A DNA stretch of 64,000 nucleotides from Heterobilharzia americana (GCA_944470555.2 OX104132.1:18113755-18177754), one strand, 5' to 3'. Positions 45,745-58,255 are shown, counted from the first letter of the stretch. The notes: generated by a model from the sequence alone, not told the origin. Made by a program: numbers and translations.

Positions 45745-46080
45745 TATTCGTTATGGACTGACCACATTTGGAGAACTATTAGTGATACACTTCAAAAGCA
45801 AATCATAGTGAGGAGTCGTGACTTGTGGACCAGGCCGGTTCAGACCCCAGGAAAGGTACTCAACTCTGATATTGCATGATGGTCGCAGAAGTAAGAAAAT
45901 GTAGACAATTACATTCTGATCAACTAGATCAATGGTGATTTGCCTACCCCGACAACTGAAGGTCGTGGATTGTATCTCTGTGGGACCTTGTTGACCAATG
46001 ATGTCCAGTTCCATATTATGATGAAACAGCAGTTCAGTGCTTCTGAGGTTCTCATTGGTTCTCCGTGATCACTTAGACTT
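45745..46080 (+). mobile_element. SINE-B copy
   Basis: GAGGAGTCGTGACTTGTGGA, GGAAAGGTACTCAACTCTGA, CCCCGACAACTGAAGGTCGT, ATGATGAAACAGCAGTTCAG: the order of the right arm at 39.5-39.8 kb. Confidence 0.55.
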
Positions 46081-46477
46081 TGCAAATTATATTTATTACT
46101 ACGAAATATTTTTCGTATAAATTGACTTAGATAAATTGCATTATTTGAAATGACTTCAATGTTTCTAGAAACCTAAGTGATCGGAATGTTGGAGATGTGT
46201 GTTGTAAATAGATCTAAAGGAAGATGTAAAAACTTATATCCTGAATATATGGTTATTCCTCTTTTCAAGGATTTAAATATAAATGGAAATGAGCATCGAT
46301 TTCACTGGGTATTGTAGTCATCTGAAATGTGAAATTGATATGTACGGATGAAAGTGTTACTTGAAATGTGTATGAATTACGCTTGGTAATAACTAAATCT
46401 TACAAAAAGGTCTATATTTTATCAATGCAGTACTCCCTGATATCAAAGTTTAACTTTCTGCTGAAGACTTCTAAGTG

Positions 46478-46645
46478 TTAACGTAACTCGGTGGTCTACT
46501 GGATGGTTTGGCGTTAGAATGGGTTATTTCGAAGTTCGAATCCCAGTAGGAATAATATCACTTACTGGGATGCAGGTACATTCTGTTGACCAGTCCCAAA
46601 TAGGATGAAACATGCGTCCTGAAAAACTGCTTATCGTATTACAAA
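46478..46645 (+). mobile_element. Sm-alpha hammerhead element with good pol III boxes, inactive ribozyme
   Basis: An A-box-like CTCGGTGGTCTACTGGATGG (46489) and a near-canonical B box AGTTCGAATCCC (46534-46545) are followed by ATGCAGGTACATTCTGTTGA, CCAGTCCCAAATAGGATGAA and GCGTCCTGAAAAACTG. The core reads TTGACCA in place of CTGANGA, so cleavage is not expected. Confidence 0.75.
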
Positions 46646-47500
46646 ACCTCACTATTGCTGTCTCATTGAACATAATCGATCATCGTCTTTCTTTACAAGT
46701 ACTCCTTAAAAGGAAACGTAAATAATGTCTTGATTTTTATCCGAATAATATTTCTTCAGTTATGACCGAAAGATATATCTGTAGTGACCTCTTCACTCCA
46801 GTACATGTCTTCACCTTAATGTATGTATCAATAGGATTGATGCTTTGAAATGTCATGACAATATGCTTCAGTCAAATGAGTCAAGCAAATCACTTCTTGA
46901 TGTTGAACTGTCAGTAGTAATATTTGATTGGAAAAAAATTACTCCTGCTCTACACAACAAAATGAATAATATTTCTTTGGACCTTGTTTAAAATGACTTG
47001 GTTCTTATACTTGACTAGTAACTCTGTACCTGGTATAGTTGTAGATGTAATTTTCTTCCAAGCGTATTGACAAATTTCAATACAGACTCAAAGTTATGAA
47101 GGTAAAAATACATTTTATCATATATTCCCCTAATTATCAGTTTAAGATCTCAGTTTTATTCATGTTTGCGTATGAAATATTGAAAATCACTTCTTTGAAC
47201 GATCTTATACATGGAGCAGTTTTTTGCAGGTATATCATGTTGACTAACTATCTGTTTAGGCTGGAGTCAATTTGACTAGATTCGTATATCATTAATTGTT
47301 GCTTTCGTTACCGTGTTAGAACTGTGAAGAGTTAACAGCTTTCAGCTGGGTTTTGAAAATGAGTTGATTTTATCACATTAAACCCTCAGCTTTATATTTT
47401 TCTCTAACTATTAAACTTATATTTCCTTGAATTTTTGAACCATGTTTACATTATCATGCTTTCGATCCATATGTAATTTAAATCTCTAACAGTTTGTCTC
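46646..47500. other. Unassigned stretch
   Basis: No supported feature. Confidence 0.35.
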
Positions 47501-47504
47501 CGAT

Positions 47505-47570
47505 ACCAGGAGTCCAGAACTCGCGTTTCGTTCTGTTTGGGACTCTTCAGTTGGATGTACCTGCAACCCT
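47505..47570 (-). ncRNA. Hammerhead ribozyme copy, nearly intact
   Basis: The minus strand keeps CTGAAGA (position 7 free), GAAA, and a GTT triplet, an allowed but slower NUH site, before CTGGACTCC. Helix III has two pairs closed by GCGA, a GNRA-type loop. Helix II (GTCCC/AGAAC) has one mismatch and helix I has an A-C mismatch at its base. Weak activity is conceivable. Confidence 0.6.
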
Positions 47571-47830
47571 GCCAAACACGTTATCCACTGAGGCACGATA
47601 GCCACGTATTGTGCAACGGGTGTCAGTTGTTGTAATGATACTTGTAACTTGCGGTTGCTATACAGGATGAAATTGCTCGACCTCTGTGGAAAGACGAGAC
47701 GAAATGTGTATCCTGGATTACTCTGCTAGTCACTAAGATCAATATAACATCATGAATATCAGGAGTATTGAGGCATCCGTATTAGAGTCCATCTGCCAAC
47801 AGAGGTAGAGCAATTTGGCTCCTTATAGAA
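47505..47830. mobile_element. Palindromic hammerhead composite
   Basis: A minus-strand hammerhead (47505-47570), a minus pol III start (ATCCACTGAGGCACGATAGC, 47583-47602), the hinge also seen at 26596 (GATAGCCACGTATTGTGCAA), a plus-strand hammerhead 3' half (ACGAGACGAAATGTGTATCC, 47693-47712) and an inverted arm (47760-47830, ATTGAGGCATCCGTATTAGA). The order is the same as at 26.3 kb. Confidence 0.65.
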
Positions 47831-47834
47831 GTGG

Positions 47835-49310
47835 GAAATTACAAATATCATTTTAATTTGTCTCCAATTTTCTTGCAAATAAACTTTATCAGCGAATAGT
47901 TAGTATTCATATACACTTGCCAGTAAGTTACTATTTAGTTTCTTCAATAAACCTACAAAATTTATTTGACAGTTTATGACCATTTCACATCGGCATTCTT
48001 CAAATGTTTTGATTGTTATAACGTGGCATAATATTACGGAGATCCTCATTAGATGCCCTTGATCTCTAAAATCTTTCATAACCAATCATCCGACTATGAA
48101 GTTCTGAGGAACAGTAAGTGAACCTACATGGAAATATAAGGCCAGTTGAAAATACAAAATAATATGAGATATATCTTTCTAGGATGGGTTAGAAATAGTC
48201 AAGGTCATTGTAAATACTGATAAATCATTTCATTTTGTTTATATTTTTTACGTTGGAATACAAACTTTCTGTTACCTTATAGGGTTTACTACTTATCCAA
48301 GAAATGAACAACCATCAGAGGTGGAATCTAGAGGTTATTTTTCAGGTTTTAACTCAAATATAAATTACTATGTTATATCAGTGATTAAATGCATGAGTTT
48401 ATGTATAACATGAGTATGATTGAATGAATTTTCATCATACCCCTTTGAAGCTGTCTGATGTGAAGTGTTATCTTTTCTGTGTTATAATTTTTCAGAGTAA
48501 TATATATTTCAGTTTATGAATTTCATTATCTTATCCTTGTGTAAAACAGCTCCTGATATCGATCGTATTCTAAAGTTTGGTATTGATTGCTGAGTTGTCT
48601 AATCATTCAGAACAAATATACCCAAATTGTAAATGCTTTTCATTATGTCGAATAATCTTAAATTAACCATTTGAAATGAATCAGTTACATTTGTTTTAAT
48701 AATTAATTATTTCGGTGGAGAAACTGTCTAACTTCAGACTTGAGTATGTGTATTTAATGAGTTTATTAATTAGCAGAAACTTAATGAGAAAATCTTAAGC
48801 ATAGCTTTCGACCAAAGAATTATTATAATTATTTTTATAAATACTACTTCGTACATCATATTAAAATTGTGGAAAAAATTCTTTAGCTAGTTTCCCTGAA
48901 GTTTTTCCGATTTCCTGAATAGTTTCACATTAAATTCACCTGCATACCAACATCCTAAATGCCACTATATACGACGCCTTGACCACAATAACTGGTTTAC
49001 GATTTCTGGACAATCACAGTGAGGGCGAAAATCTAGATAAACAAGTATATCTAATAGATCAGTTTACCTAGTGCCTCCTTAAGCAACATATTCTCGGCGA
49101 TACTACGCGACAGACTTTTTTAATGCTTTGTCTCAACTGCCTCCAGATAACAGAAGACAATTAACGGCCAATATACCTCCTTGATAATGCTGAATGCTTG
49201 AATGTGAATTCGGTGTAAAATCCATGGCCAATGGAGGACAGCTCTTCAAACATTCATTCCTTTGTACCACAACAACTGTTTCTACCTGTATATATTATGA
49301 TCATTATTTG
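47835..49310. other. Unassigned stretch
   Basis: No supported feature. 48950-49250 is less AT-rich than its surroundings but matches nothing I recognise. Confidence 0.35.
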
Positions 49311-49317
49311 TACCTTA

Positions 49318-50296
49318 GGTTCCTAATGAGACATAGGGCTTAAGTAGCACGTCTCCAGTGCATTCTGTTCTCTGCGAAATTTCGAACCTGGTTCCGCGAC
49401 AGCCCAGAAGCTCTTAGTTGTTCGTCACACAGTTTCGTCCATGTCACCCTTGGAAGTCCAACTCGTCATTTCCCACCTGACAAACAGTTCTCCATTCTCT
49501 TTCATTACCTCACCGAGCGCTTCTCGAACCATGGTTAGTTCTCTTCCTGTGTTGTCCACTACCAGTTTGGCATTCATGTCGCCTATTAGAATTTTGATAT
49601 CGCCAACTGAGGTGTGGTCTTTTCCAGTGTTGATTGCAGTTGTCTGTAGAATTCATCCTTCTTCTCTTCATCTGCATTATTCGTAGGTGCAAGGCGTAGC
49701 GTTATATGATTGTGACCTTCCTTCCTTTTGAGTTGAATCTTGCTACCATGACCCGGATCCCGGAAGAGATTGGTTCCCACTGCTTGAGAGAGAGCCTTCT
49801 ATGCTGTTGGGGATATCATGATAGCCACTCTAGAACTCAGTGTGCTCATGGTTGTCGTCTGGGTGACAATATCGGAGTAGATAATTGACTCCTCTCCAGT
49901 TAACGTTTGGAGAGTCCACTCTCATTCCATCTGCTTTCGCAAATCCTAACACTTCAGTGTGATACCTTCTCATCTCTTTTGCAATCTGGGCTGCCTTGCT
50001 GGGTTCAAACATCGTGCGGACATTCCATGTTTCCAAGTTTACTTTGACTTTCATCTAGGGAGAGAAGACAGATCGGCCAATTGGCTTTCACCAAGTGGGG
50101 TCATTTCGTCTCTCCGATTCCAGGGGGAATAAATTTGTTTTTATTTTTTTATATTTTGTTTGTGCTTTGAAGTTTCTTTAGCGCTTTGATTGGTTTTCCG
50201 TGGCACGGTTTCTAGCCGTATGACCAATCTTTCCTCTTCATCCTGGCTTGGGATCGGCTAGCAACTAGTGAACTAGTTAACCAGGCTAGGTTGTTT
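49318..50296 (-). pseudogene. RTE element, internally deleted (5' UTR, endonuclease, 3' end)
   Basis: Read on the minus strand: a 5' UTR from 50296, the start MKVKVNLETWNVRTMFEPSK at 50054, endonuclease pieces including IQLKRKEGHNHITLRLAP and EEKKDEFYRQLQSTLEK, then a jump near 49475 straight into the last 160 bases of the element (CTGTCGCGGAACCAGGTTCG, GTGCTACTTAAGCCCTATGT) ending at about 49318. The entire RT is absent. The 64-residue endonuclease piece is identical in translation to that of the 51.2 kb copy, so both are close relatives. It faces that copy head to head. Confidence 0.9.
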
Positions 50297-50439
50297 CTAT
50301 CTGCACAAATCCATATTATAATCTACAGTAACTCAACAAGTGGGAAATGGTAGAACTTAGATATTCACGTGGATTACATGATAATGTGGTCAGTTGCTGA
50401 TATCTGAAATTACTGAAGTGAGTTTTTATTGACCAATGA

Positions 50440-50700
50440 AGCTATAAACATGTGAACTGATGTGTTTATCCGATGAAACAAGGAACTATACAGACGAGTT
50501 GAACATGTCAGCTAGTTGTGAAGCAAACATCGAAAATTGCACTATTTTGACGTCACTTAAGGGTATGAAAAATGCTCAGTGGAAATGATCTAAACAGATC
50601 AACACTGTGTCAAGTGATATTTTCCTATTTTCATAAGTTTTAGACACTTTGATATTATGATAAAGTTTAGTGTTCTCCCTTCTGTACCATTCAGAAGAGT
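50440..50700 (+). repeat. Family-F repeat, copy 2
   Basis: Lies in the 920-base spacer between the two RTE 5' ends. GAAGCTATAAACATGTGAAC, TCCGATGAAACAAGGAAC, CTTAAGGGTATGAAAAATGC, ACACTTTGATATTATGATAA: inverted match to 43300-43580. Confidence 0.55.
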
Positions 50701-51214
50701 TTTGACTTTGTAGATTTCTGTACGATTATCAACTCAATGGTGCCTGTAAACCGGCTTCTCTCATGTTAAACTCAGAAGTTAAGAATAAAACATTTGTTTA
50801 TTGATAACAGATCTGCGATGGTTTTCTTTAGCAGATACACAGAGTCTGGGTTAGTGAATGGAAAAATAAAAATCAAATCAGAGAAAAGTGAAACTTTGTA
50901 CAATGTATCAAGAAGTTGATCTGCCTGATGAATGTTTTCCAAAAAACTGATTTTTATACGAAAGATATGGGTTTCTTTATTCTGAAATTCTACCACCTGG
51001 AAAAATCTTAATTTACACTAGGACGTAGAGTTACACCGAGGAGAAAGGTAGTGATACATCAAATAACACAAACGCATAATGTAGTTAGAATACTTCTGGT
51101 CTGTACGTATCGACTCAGATTCGTGATAGTCAGAACAGAACAACCTAGCCGTTCAGATGTTCAAACCTTTCTCACTTATATACAGGAAATGTATATGAGT
51201 AACCGTGACTTCAA

Positions 51215-54200
51215 CCTCGCCTGGTTAACTAGTTCACTAGTTGCTAGCCGATCCCAAGCCTGGATGAAGAGGAAAGATTGGTCATACGGCTAGAAACCGT
51301 ACCACGGAAAACCAATCAAAGCGCTAAAGAAACTTCAAAGCACAAACAAAATATAAAAAAATAAAAACAAATTTATTCCCCCTGGAATCGGAGAGACGAA
51401 ATGACCCCACTTGGTGAAAGCCAATTGGCCGATCTGTCTTCTCTCCCTAGATGAAAGTAAAAGTAAACTTGGAAACATGGAATGTCCGCACGATGTTTGA
51501 ACCCAGCAAGGCAGCCCAGATTGCAAACGAGTTGAGAAGGTATCGCATTGAAGTGTTAGGAATTTGCGAAAGCAGATGGAATGAGAGTGGACTCTCCAAA
51601 CTGTTAACTGGAGAGGAGTCAATTATCTACTCCGATATTGTCACCCAGACGACAACCATGAGCACACTGAGTTCTAGAGTGGCTATCATGATATCCCCAA
51701 CAGCATAGAAGGCTCTCTCTCAAGCAGTGGGAACCAATCTCTTCCGGGATCCGGGTCATGGTAGCAAGATTCAACTCAAAAGGAAGGAAGGTCACAATCA
51801 TATAACGCTACGCCTTGCACCTACGAATAATGCAGATGAAGAGAAGAAGGATGAATTCTACAGACAACTGCAATCAACACTGGAAAAGACCACACCTCAG
51901 TTGGCGATATCAAAATTCTAATAGGCGACATGAATGCCAAACTGGTAGTGGACAACACAGGAAGAGAACTAACCATGGTTCGAGAAGCGCTCGGTGAGGT
52001 AATGAAAGGGAATGGAGAATTTTTTGCAGAATTCTGTGCGTTCCGTGATTTGGTAATTGGAGGCAGTGTGTTCAGGCAGAAGGATATCCACAAAGCGACA
52101 TGGATTTCACCACACACAGGACACACTAAAAATCAAATCGACTTTATCTCAATCTCAAGAAAGTGGAGACGCAGTTTACTGAACACAAGGTGAAGAAGAG
52201 GAGCAGATGTGGGTCCACACCACTATCTAGTGCACGGACCCTTCCTTCTAGATCAAGTTGAAAGCAATCATGGAAGCTGGTGATAGACCTCAGTTCAAGT
52301 ACAACACTCGGAAACTGAGGGATGAAACTACAAAGGAAATCTTCACAGCAGCCATCAAGACAAAATGCGAGATATCGAGGAACATCACTGAAGAAACCTG
52401 TGTGGAAGAACACTTGAACTCTTCCAAAGCTATGTGGAAAGAAACCTGCATAACCAACCTTATTAGGAAGAAAGAAGAAAGAAGATAAGGAATGGATCAC
52501 AATGGATACATAGAAGCTGATAGAGGAGAAGAGGATGGTGAAGCAGAAGATGAACCAGTGCAAGGATGCACAACGACAAGAGGAACTGAGCACAATGTAT
52601 TAAAACACTGGACAAAAAAAGTGAAGAAGGGTGCACGCAAAGACAAAGGACACTTCTACGAAACACTGGCAGTGAAGCAGAACAGGCTGCAGGCTGGTAA
52701 GAGAGACAGAGGCCTGACGACATTGTATCAAATAACCAGGTTACTATCTGGGAAGAGATCAACACAGACGAAGCCAATAAAAGATGATGACGGAAATTTA
52801 ATTACGAAAGAAAAGAAACAAAGGAAACAATGAGCTGACCACTTCAAGAAGCTATTGAATCGACCACCACCTGCACTTCTTCCAGAAATACCACCTACAG
52901 CCGCTGAACTACAAGTGAACATAAATCCTCCAACGAAAATGGAAGTCCTCAACGCCATAAAGCTACTGAAATGTGGGAAAGCAGCAGGACCAGACTGCAT
53001 CCCACCAGAAGCACTGCTATCAGATGCAGAGACAACAGCAGACATGCTCACACCACTATTGCAGAAGGTGTGGAAGGAAGAGAAGGTACCTGACGATTGG
53101 AAGAAGGGTTACCTTGTCAAACTGCCGAAGAAGGGAGACGTCAGTGTTTGCAAGGACTGGCGCGGAATCACTCTCCTGTCCACCCTAAGCAAAATATTTA
53201 GCCTCATCATCCTGGAGAGACTGAAGGATGTACTGGATTCAAAACTACGATCGGAACAGGCTGGCTGGCTTCAGCAACTACAAACCAAGTGCGAACTAAA
53301 TTGCAATGCCACACTACGCATCATCATAGAACAGAGTATAGAATGGTAGTCCACTCAACTCAACTTCATCGACTTTGAGAAGGCCTTTGACAGCGTCGAC
53401 CGAGAGGTAATTTGGAAACTGCTTCAATACTACGGAATACCGCAAACCTTTATCAGCCTCATTCAACAACTATATGAAGAAGCCACATGCCAAGCAATTC
53501 ACAATGGGAAGCTCAGTGATGCTTTTGAAGTGAAGACAGGGAGGAGTGAAACAAGGTTGCCTACTATCCCCCATGATATTCCTGATTGTGGTCGACCGTG
53601 CTGGATCATGCAGCAAAAAGTGTGAAGCTGTGAGAAGAGGGGGATACGCTGACTGGACTGGGGAAAAGAACCTAGAAGATCCGGATTTCCCCAGTGATGA
53701 CTTGTCTCTGATGTCACACAAACTTGAAGATGTACAGGCGAAAACTAACAGGTTGACAAAAGAGGCAGGGTAGCGAAGACGGAACTCTAAGTGAATATAG
53801 AGAAGACAGGGGTGATGAAGATACCCAACCAACAACAACAAACTCCAGTCACCATCAACGGGAGAGACTTAAAGGAAGTAACGTCCCTCACCTATCTAGG
53901 CAGCACTGTTTCAACTACAGGCGGCACAGGCACAAAGGAGGACGTCAAATTCATCTTCTGAAATACAGTAAAACAAGCGTTTATTAGCCTGAAACCAGTG
54001 TGGAGATCTTCTGCACTCAGCATCTGGAACAAGATCCGGATTTTCAACACCAATATCAAGTCAGTGGTCCTATAAGGTTCAGAGACTTAGCGCTTACTAA
54101 AGGGATTTCCAACAAACTACAGACATTCATCAACAACTGCCTACGCTGGCTTGATACCAAAGATCAGATGGCCAGAAAGAAGCTCTGGGAACGAACCAAC

Positions 54201-54510
54201 CAAGAACCTATCACCCAACAAATATGCACTGGAAGGAAGTGGAGATGGATTGGGCATACACTGAGAAGGCCGACTGGGAACATCACGTGTCAGGCCAGAC
54301 TATCGAGTGGAACTCAGATGGGAAGCGACGAGTTAGGCGTGCGAGGGTGATATGGAGGAGATCGTGCGTGGAGGAAATGAGAGCATCTTGGCTGTTGTGG
54401 AGCCAGGTTCAAAAGATTTCGGAGAACAGAGTTGACTGGAGACGTGCTACTGAAGCCCTATGTTCCATTAGGAACCCAAGGGACTAATAATATAATAATA
54501 ATAATAACAA
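51215..54510 (+). pseudogene. Nearly full-length RTE (SR2-like) retrotransposon, broken
   Basis: A 5' UTR (51215-51450) is followed by about 3 kb equivalent to one ORF of roughly 1,000 codons. Endonuclease: NLETWNVRTM and LGICESRWNESG (51451 on), GDMNAK (about 51928) and TKNQIDFIS. The final SDH motif is damaged (GPHH, about 52213). RT: PPTKMEVLNAIKLLKCGKAA (52932), WRGITLL, FIDFEKAFDSVDREVIWKLL (about 53370), GCLLSPMIFLIVVD (53550 on), and motif C as PSDD (53692-53703) in place of xADD. The C-terminus is RRATEALCSIRNP, then an AATAATAAT tail. Stops and frame changes throughout make it dead. Confidence 0.92.
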
Positions 54511-54514
54511 TGAT

Positions 54515-55515
54515 TTGTCTGTTGACTGTCATCATTAAGGAAATTATTTTCTCATTTTTTTCATATACTTAGATATGTTTTTCAGCCAACAACACTTATT
54601 ACTTGTATAAAGAAAAACAATTTTCGGTGCCTTCGCAGGTAGATTACATGAGTATATCATGATTTCTATCAATCATTGACTAGCCATGTTAAGTTTTCGA
54701 TGACATTAAAATCTCTACTCTCTGTTGTATTTAACGGAGACCTAACCGTTTGAGGGCTAAAGCTGTGATAGTTTTGTGAAAATTGAAGTGGCACAGAACG
54801 AAACCGGCTTTCGATCATTTGAATCAATGTCATTAAATCATCTAAATAACTAATTATTTCCATCGAACATTATGAAACACATTTCGTAACAGATGTAGTG
54901 TTGTTAATTTTGTGACTTAGGATACAATAGTTTAGAATTAAACGACAAATTAGATATTTTATGACTTACAGTGGTAAACGATTCACTAAATACAAGTAGG
55001 ATAAATTACAGTGGGTGATAAAAAACAGCTTAAATCGAAATCAGCACTGAAGGCCATCAGTCGCCAAAGAGGAGGGAAACTTTACTGAACAGTATTGTCC
55101 TTTAGGTGGTCAATGAAAATAAGCATCTAATATGTTACCTAGGGGCTTCATTTTCGGAGCGAAAACTGTATACAAATGATGTGTTTTTGTGAAATAAAGT
55201 TGTGTTCCTTACAGTTGCAGACGGATCCTTGTCTTCTGATTTTTGCAGCTCAGAAAAGTATCAGGTCTCAGGGAAAAAAGTGGGGTTGCTCGCATTCACT
55301 ACGGGTTATTACAGATTCGCATGCTTCGTATTATGCAGTTAGTCATTTCCACTTCAGTCACATCGCCGTGGGAGTAGACTGGAAATAAAAGTTAAAACTG
55401 TTATACTGCTGGTACTTAAGGCTATTTTGATTGGTCACCTGTGGGTAATCAACTTCATAATGCCTAATTTTATAGACTGACAGAATTCTACGGATCATTT
55501 TACAATTTGGTCACC
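54515..55515. other. Unassigned stretch
   Basis: No supported feature. The frame 55176-55388 is unrecognised. Confidence 0.35.
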
Positions 55516-55519
55516 ATGC

Positions 55520-55700
55520 TAGGGGAGTATGAGTAGCTAAGTGGTAACCTCTTTGACTGCAGCATTGGGCAATGAGTGTTTTTCTCAGGCAGGACTTCAG
55601 TTCTCCCGAGTTTTCAGACAAGCCATGCTGAGGAGCACTGAAAAACACGAAACCTAGGCCTAAGGCTTCCTACATCTGACTAATATTTAGGGCTATTATT
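55520..55700 (+). mobile_element. SINE-C copy, worn
   Basis: GAGTAGCTAAGTGGTAACCT (A-box-like), CTCAGGCAGGACTTCAG, GAAACCTAGGCCTAAGGCTT. The order fits 14.56 kb. Confidence 0.45.
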
Positions 55701-56079
55701 TGATTCAATACTTTAAGAGATTCAATAATTATTTTGACATCTATTCTCAGCTAACATTTGAACAGATAAAGATATTATAAGAAAGCATCATTTTGTCTAC
55801 AGTGAGTTTTTTTAGTATAAACGTGATTTAGCAAAAAACTCAAAAAACTGTCCATCTTAAAGTGTGACCTTGAAAAATTCAAGTTACAATAGATGTCTTA
55901 GTTATCTGAATGCCTGTGTTTTGATTTTTTAGTTGTATAGACTAAAAGTGGTTTGACTATTTAATTCATGATAGTAATCCACAACACTAACTGTATTTTC
56001 AATTCTGTTTGATGTCATGAATTCAAAAATCATAACTTGTCCCTAAACACTAACCAATTGCATGTTGCCTAGTCGTGGA

Positions 56080-56255
56080 TGTTAACTGAAGTCTATCGAT
56101 CATTTTGTAGTGTGGCCACCATGCTCACTATGTCAATGAGAACATTACTTCTCTCAAGAATGTAGTCACGCCTTGCTAACGAGTGCCAACAATCACGAAA
56201 TGTGGGTCGGACAGGGCTATCTGTCGATTGCCTCCAACCAACTGAAATATAAAAT
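56080..56255 (+). mobile_element. SINE-C 3' part
   Basis: CGCCTTGCTAACGAGTGCCA, GTGGGTCGGACAGGGCTATC, CGATTGCCTCCAACCAACTG. A clear match to the SINE-C 3' end at 61.2 kb. Confidence 0.6.
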
Positions 56256-56329
56256 GTCTCACAATTCATCTATTCTACTAACTTGGAAAACTGAGAAAGC
56301 TAATGTATTTTTACCTGTATTTCGAAAAA

Positions 56330-56690
56330 ATACGTTTTAATGATGTTGCTTGCATTATCTCATCGTTGACTGAACCAAATTAACCGGTCTCTGTATATAG
56401 TCTTCTTTATGGATAACTCGATACTGCCTGTGTTTTCACTTGTATTAGGGAGGATGAATGTTGGTTGTAGTAGAATCTCGCTTGACGCACATCCAATCAT
56501 ATTTAAGATTCGTCAGGTAGATGTGCCTGCTCCTCAGTGGTTGATGTTGTTTCAGATTGGGCTTGAACCCAAGAGCATTATTCACCGGGTTTCCAAGACT
56601 GAATGGGTACATCCAGTTGACAAGTCCCAAATATGATAAAACACGCATCAGGTTGGATTCCACTGCTAACCACAAAATGTTTTCAGGCAT
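56330..56690. mobile_element. Palindromic hammerhead composite
   Basis: The arm 56335-56440, a minus hammerhead 56450-56530 (core CTGACGA kept, GAAA lost), a worn pol III region, and a plus hammerhead 56605-56680 (GTACATCCAGTTGACAAGTC; core G8 changed) ending GGTTGGATTCCACTGCTAAC. Frames on both strands here are shadows. Neither ribozyme is expected to cleave. Confidence 0.7.
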
Positions 56691-56694
56691 TTAA

Positions 56695-58065
56695 CAGTGT
56701 TTATAAATTTACCGACGGTTTATTACCTCCTCAGAATCTGTTATATTGATCTAAATTTATTTTAGCTCACACTACTTTTTCATTCCTTCAGGTTCAGCAT
56801 TCTTATGAATTGATACGCTACTTTATTTATGAAACAATTAGTCAAATAGCATATTATATGTCACTGTAATGCTAACATATTTCTTTAGAATAGACTGTTT
56901 ACTTCTGAAGATATTGAAGTGAACAATAATTTATAGCTTTAAATAAATTAACAAAAGTTGTCACGCTTCAACTTCCTACCTACATCTGACCGCCTATGGG
57001 ATAAGGACTGGAATATTTATGAAGTTAGAATAAGAATTTGACGGTGACAAATATAAAACTTGATGATTGTAAACTAAAGTGAAATTTGATTGACAATATT
57101 CTGAAATTATATTCAATAATTTATTTACTTTCTCATTAGCAAGTTATCATTAATTGTAGAGATGAGGTGGATGGAAATTTTTCTTCCTGTTTTAATCAGT
57201 TATTGAGAAATGTGATTGGGATGCATTATTTAAAAAAAATATCTGTCACGGATTCTGCACTTGCAGCCAGAGTGAATATAAATTTGTCATAAATTTTTTA
57301 ACACAGTAAGAAATCAGTTTGTAAGTTCTGCTTATTCAACTGTGTACAAGCAGTTTAACTGAAAGTTAGACATTTTTATACTTTTGATATACATAATCTT
57401 GTATAACTGTGATAATATAACACTTCGAAGAAAAAAATAATTTGCTACAGTCTATGCTTAAGGGTTTCTATAGCATTAGAACGAAGGTAACTAAATGAGT
57501 GAAATTTTACTCTCGATAATATCTTTTTAGACAGAAAACAATCAAAAATTTCAAGTATGTATACATGAGATGCAATTCAATTACTTTATTGCCATGGATG
57601 ATAATATATTAATGTGTTTTCAGGATCATGAAAACTATATTGACGAAAACAACACAAGTATGTCAGCAGCCTTCTGTTGTTAAAATAACATTAAAGTCAA
57701 CACTAAAGCTGAAATTCTAGGAGTCATCTTCAAATAACTCCAAGGAAGAAATTCTCTAGATATTTTATGGTAAATATTTCCCGTCCAACATTGTTTAGTA
57801 CAGTGAACCATTTCCAAGCAATTCAGTGTACACATTTTCGTCACATCTTTGTTTCGTGATGAAAGATCTATGAAATTTCTATTCACTATAAATTTCAAAA
57901 AATCAAATGGCGGTTAAAAGACAATCATTAGTATCTATCTGTATAAACAATGTAATTTTTTTTCTATATCTTATACAAAAGAAAAGAAACTATATCTTGA
58001 TAATTATACCACTAATGTACAACTTCAGTAGTAAGAAATCAATCTAGTTGATTTTTACATTTTGC
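56695..58065. other. Unassigned AT-rich stretch
   Basis: No supported feature. Confidence 0.35.
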
Positions 58066-58072
58066 CAACCAG

Positions 58073-58255
58073 AAGATATCTAAACACTGAACGGCTATTT
58101 CCCCTGTTAGGGGAGAAGACCATCAATTGGAATCCTGTAGGAATTACAGCTGAACAGCTAGAAAACTACTCATCTGTGAGAACTGTTAAAGTTATTCAAT
58201 CATTAGAAAATATTTTTAATGTTTTTACTGAAGTATACATAAGAAATCTAATCAG
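58073..58255 (+). CDS. Candidate internal exon of 183 bp, protein unknown
   Basis: The tract TTGATTTTTACATTTTGCC and CCAG (58069-58072) precede an open frame RYLNTERLFPLLGEKTINWN, PVGITAEQLENYSSVRTVKV, IQSLENIFNVFTEVYIRNLI. It closes at AATCAG/GTTTTT (58255/58256). Both ends are in phase 2, a symmetric exon. The frame reads on to a stop at 58320-58322 if unspliced. The residue mix looks like a soluble, partly helical protein. No family recognised and no repeat relative in the window. Confidence 0.42.

Noticed and set aside
51335..53841. Long minus-strand open frames over the RTE element (up to 149 codons)
   Set aside because: They are antisense shadows; the plus strand shows endonuclease and RT motifs in order.
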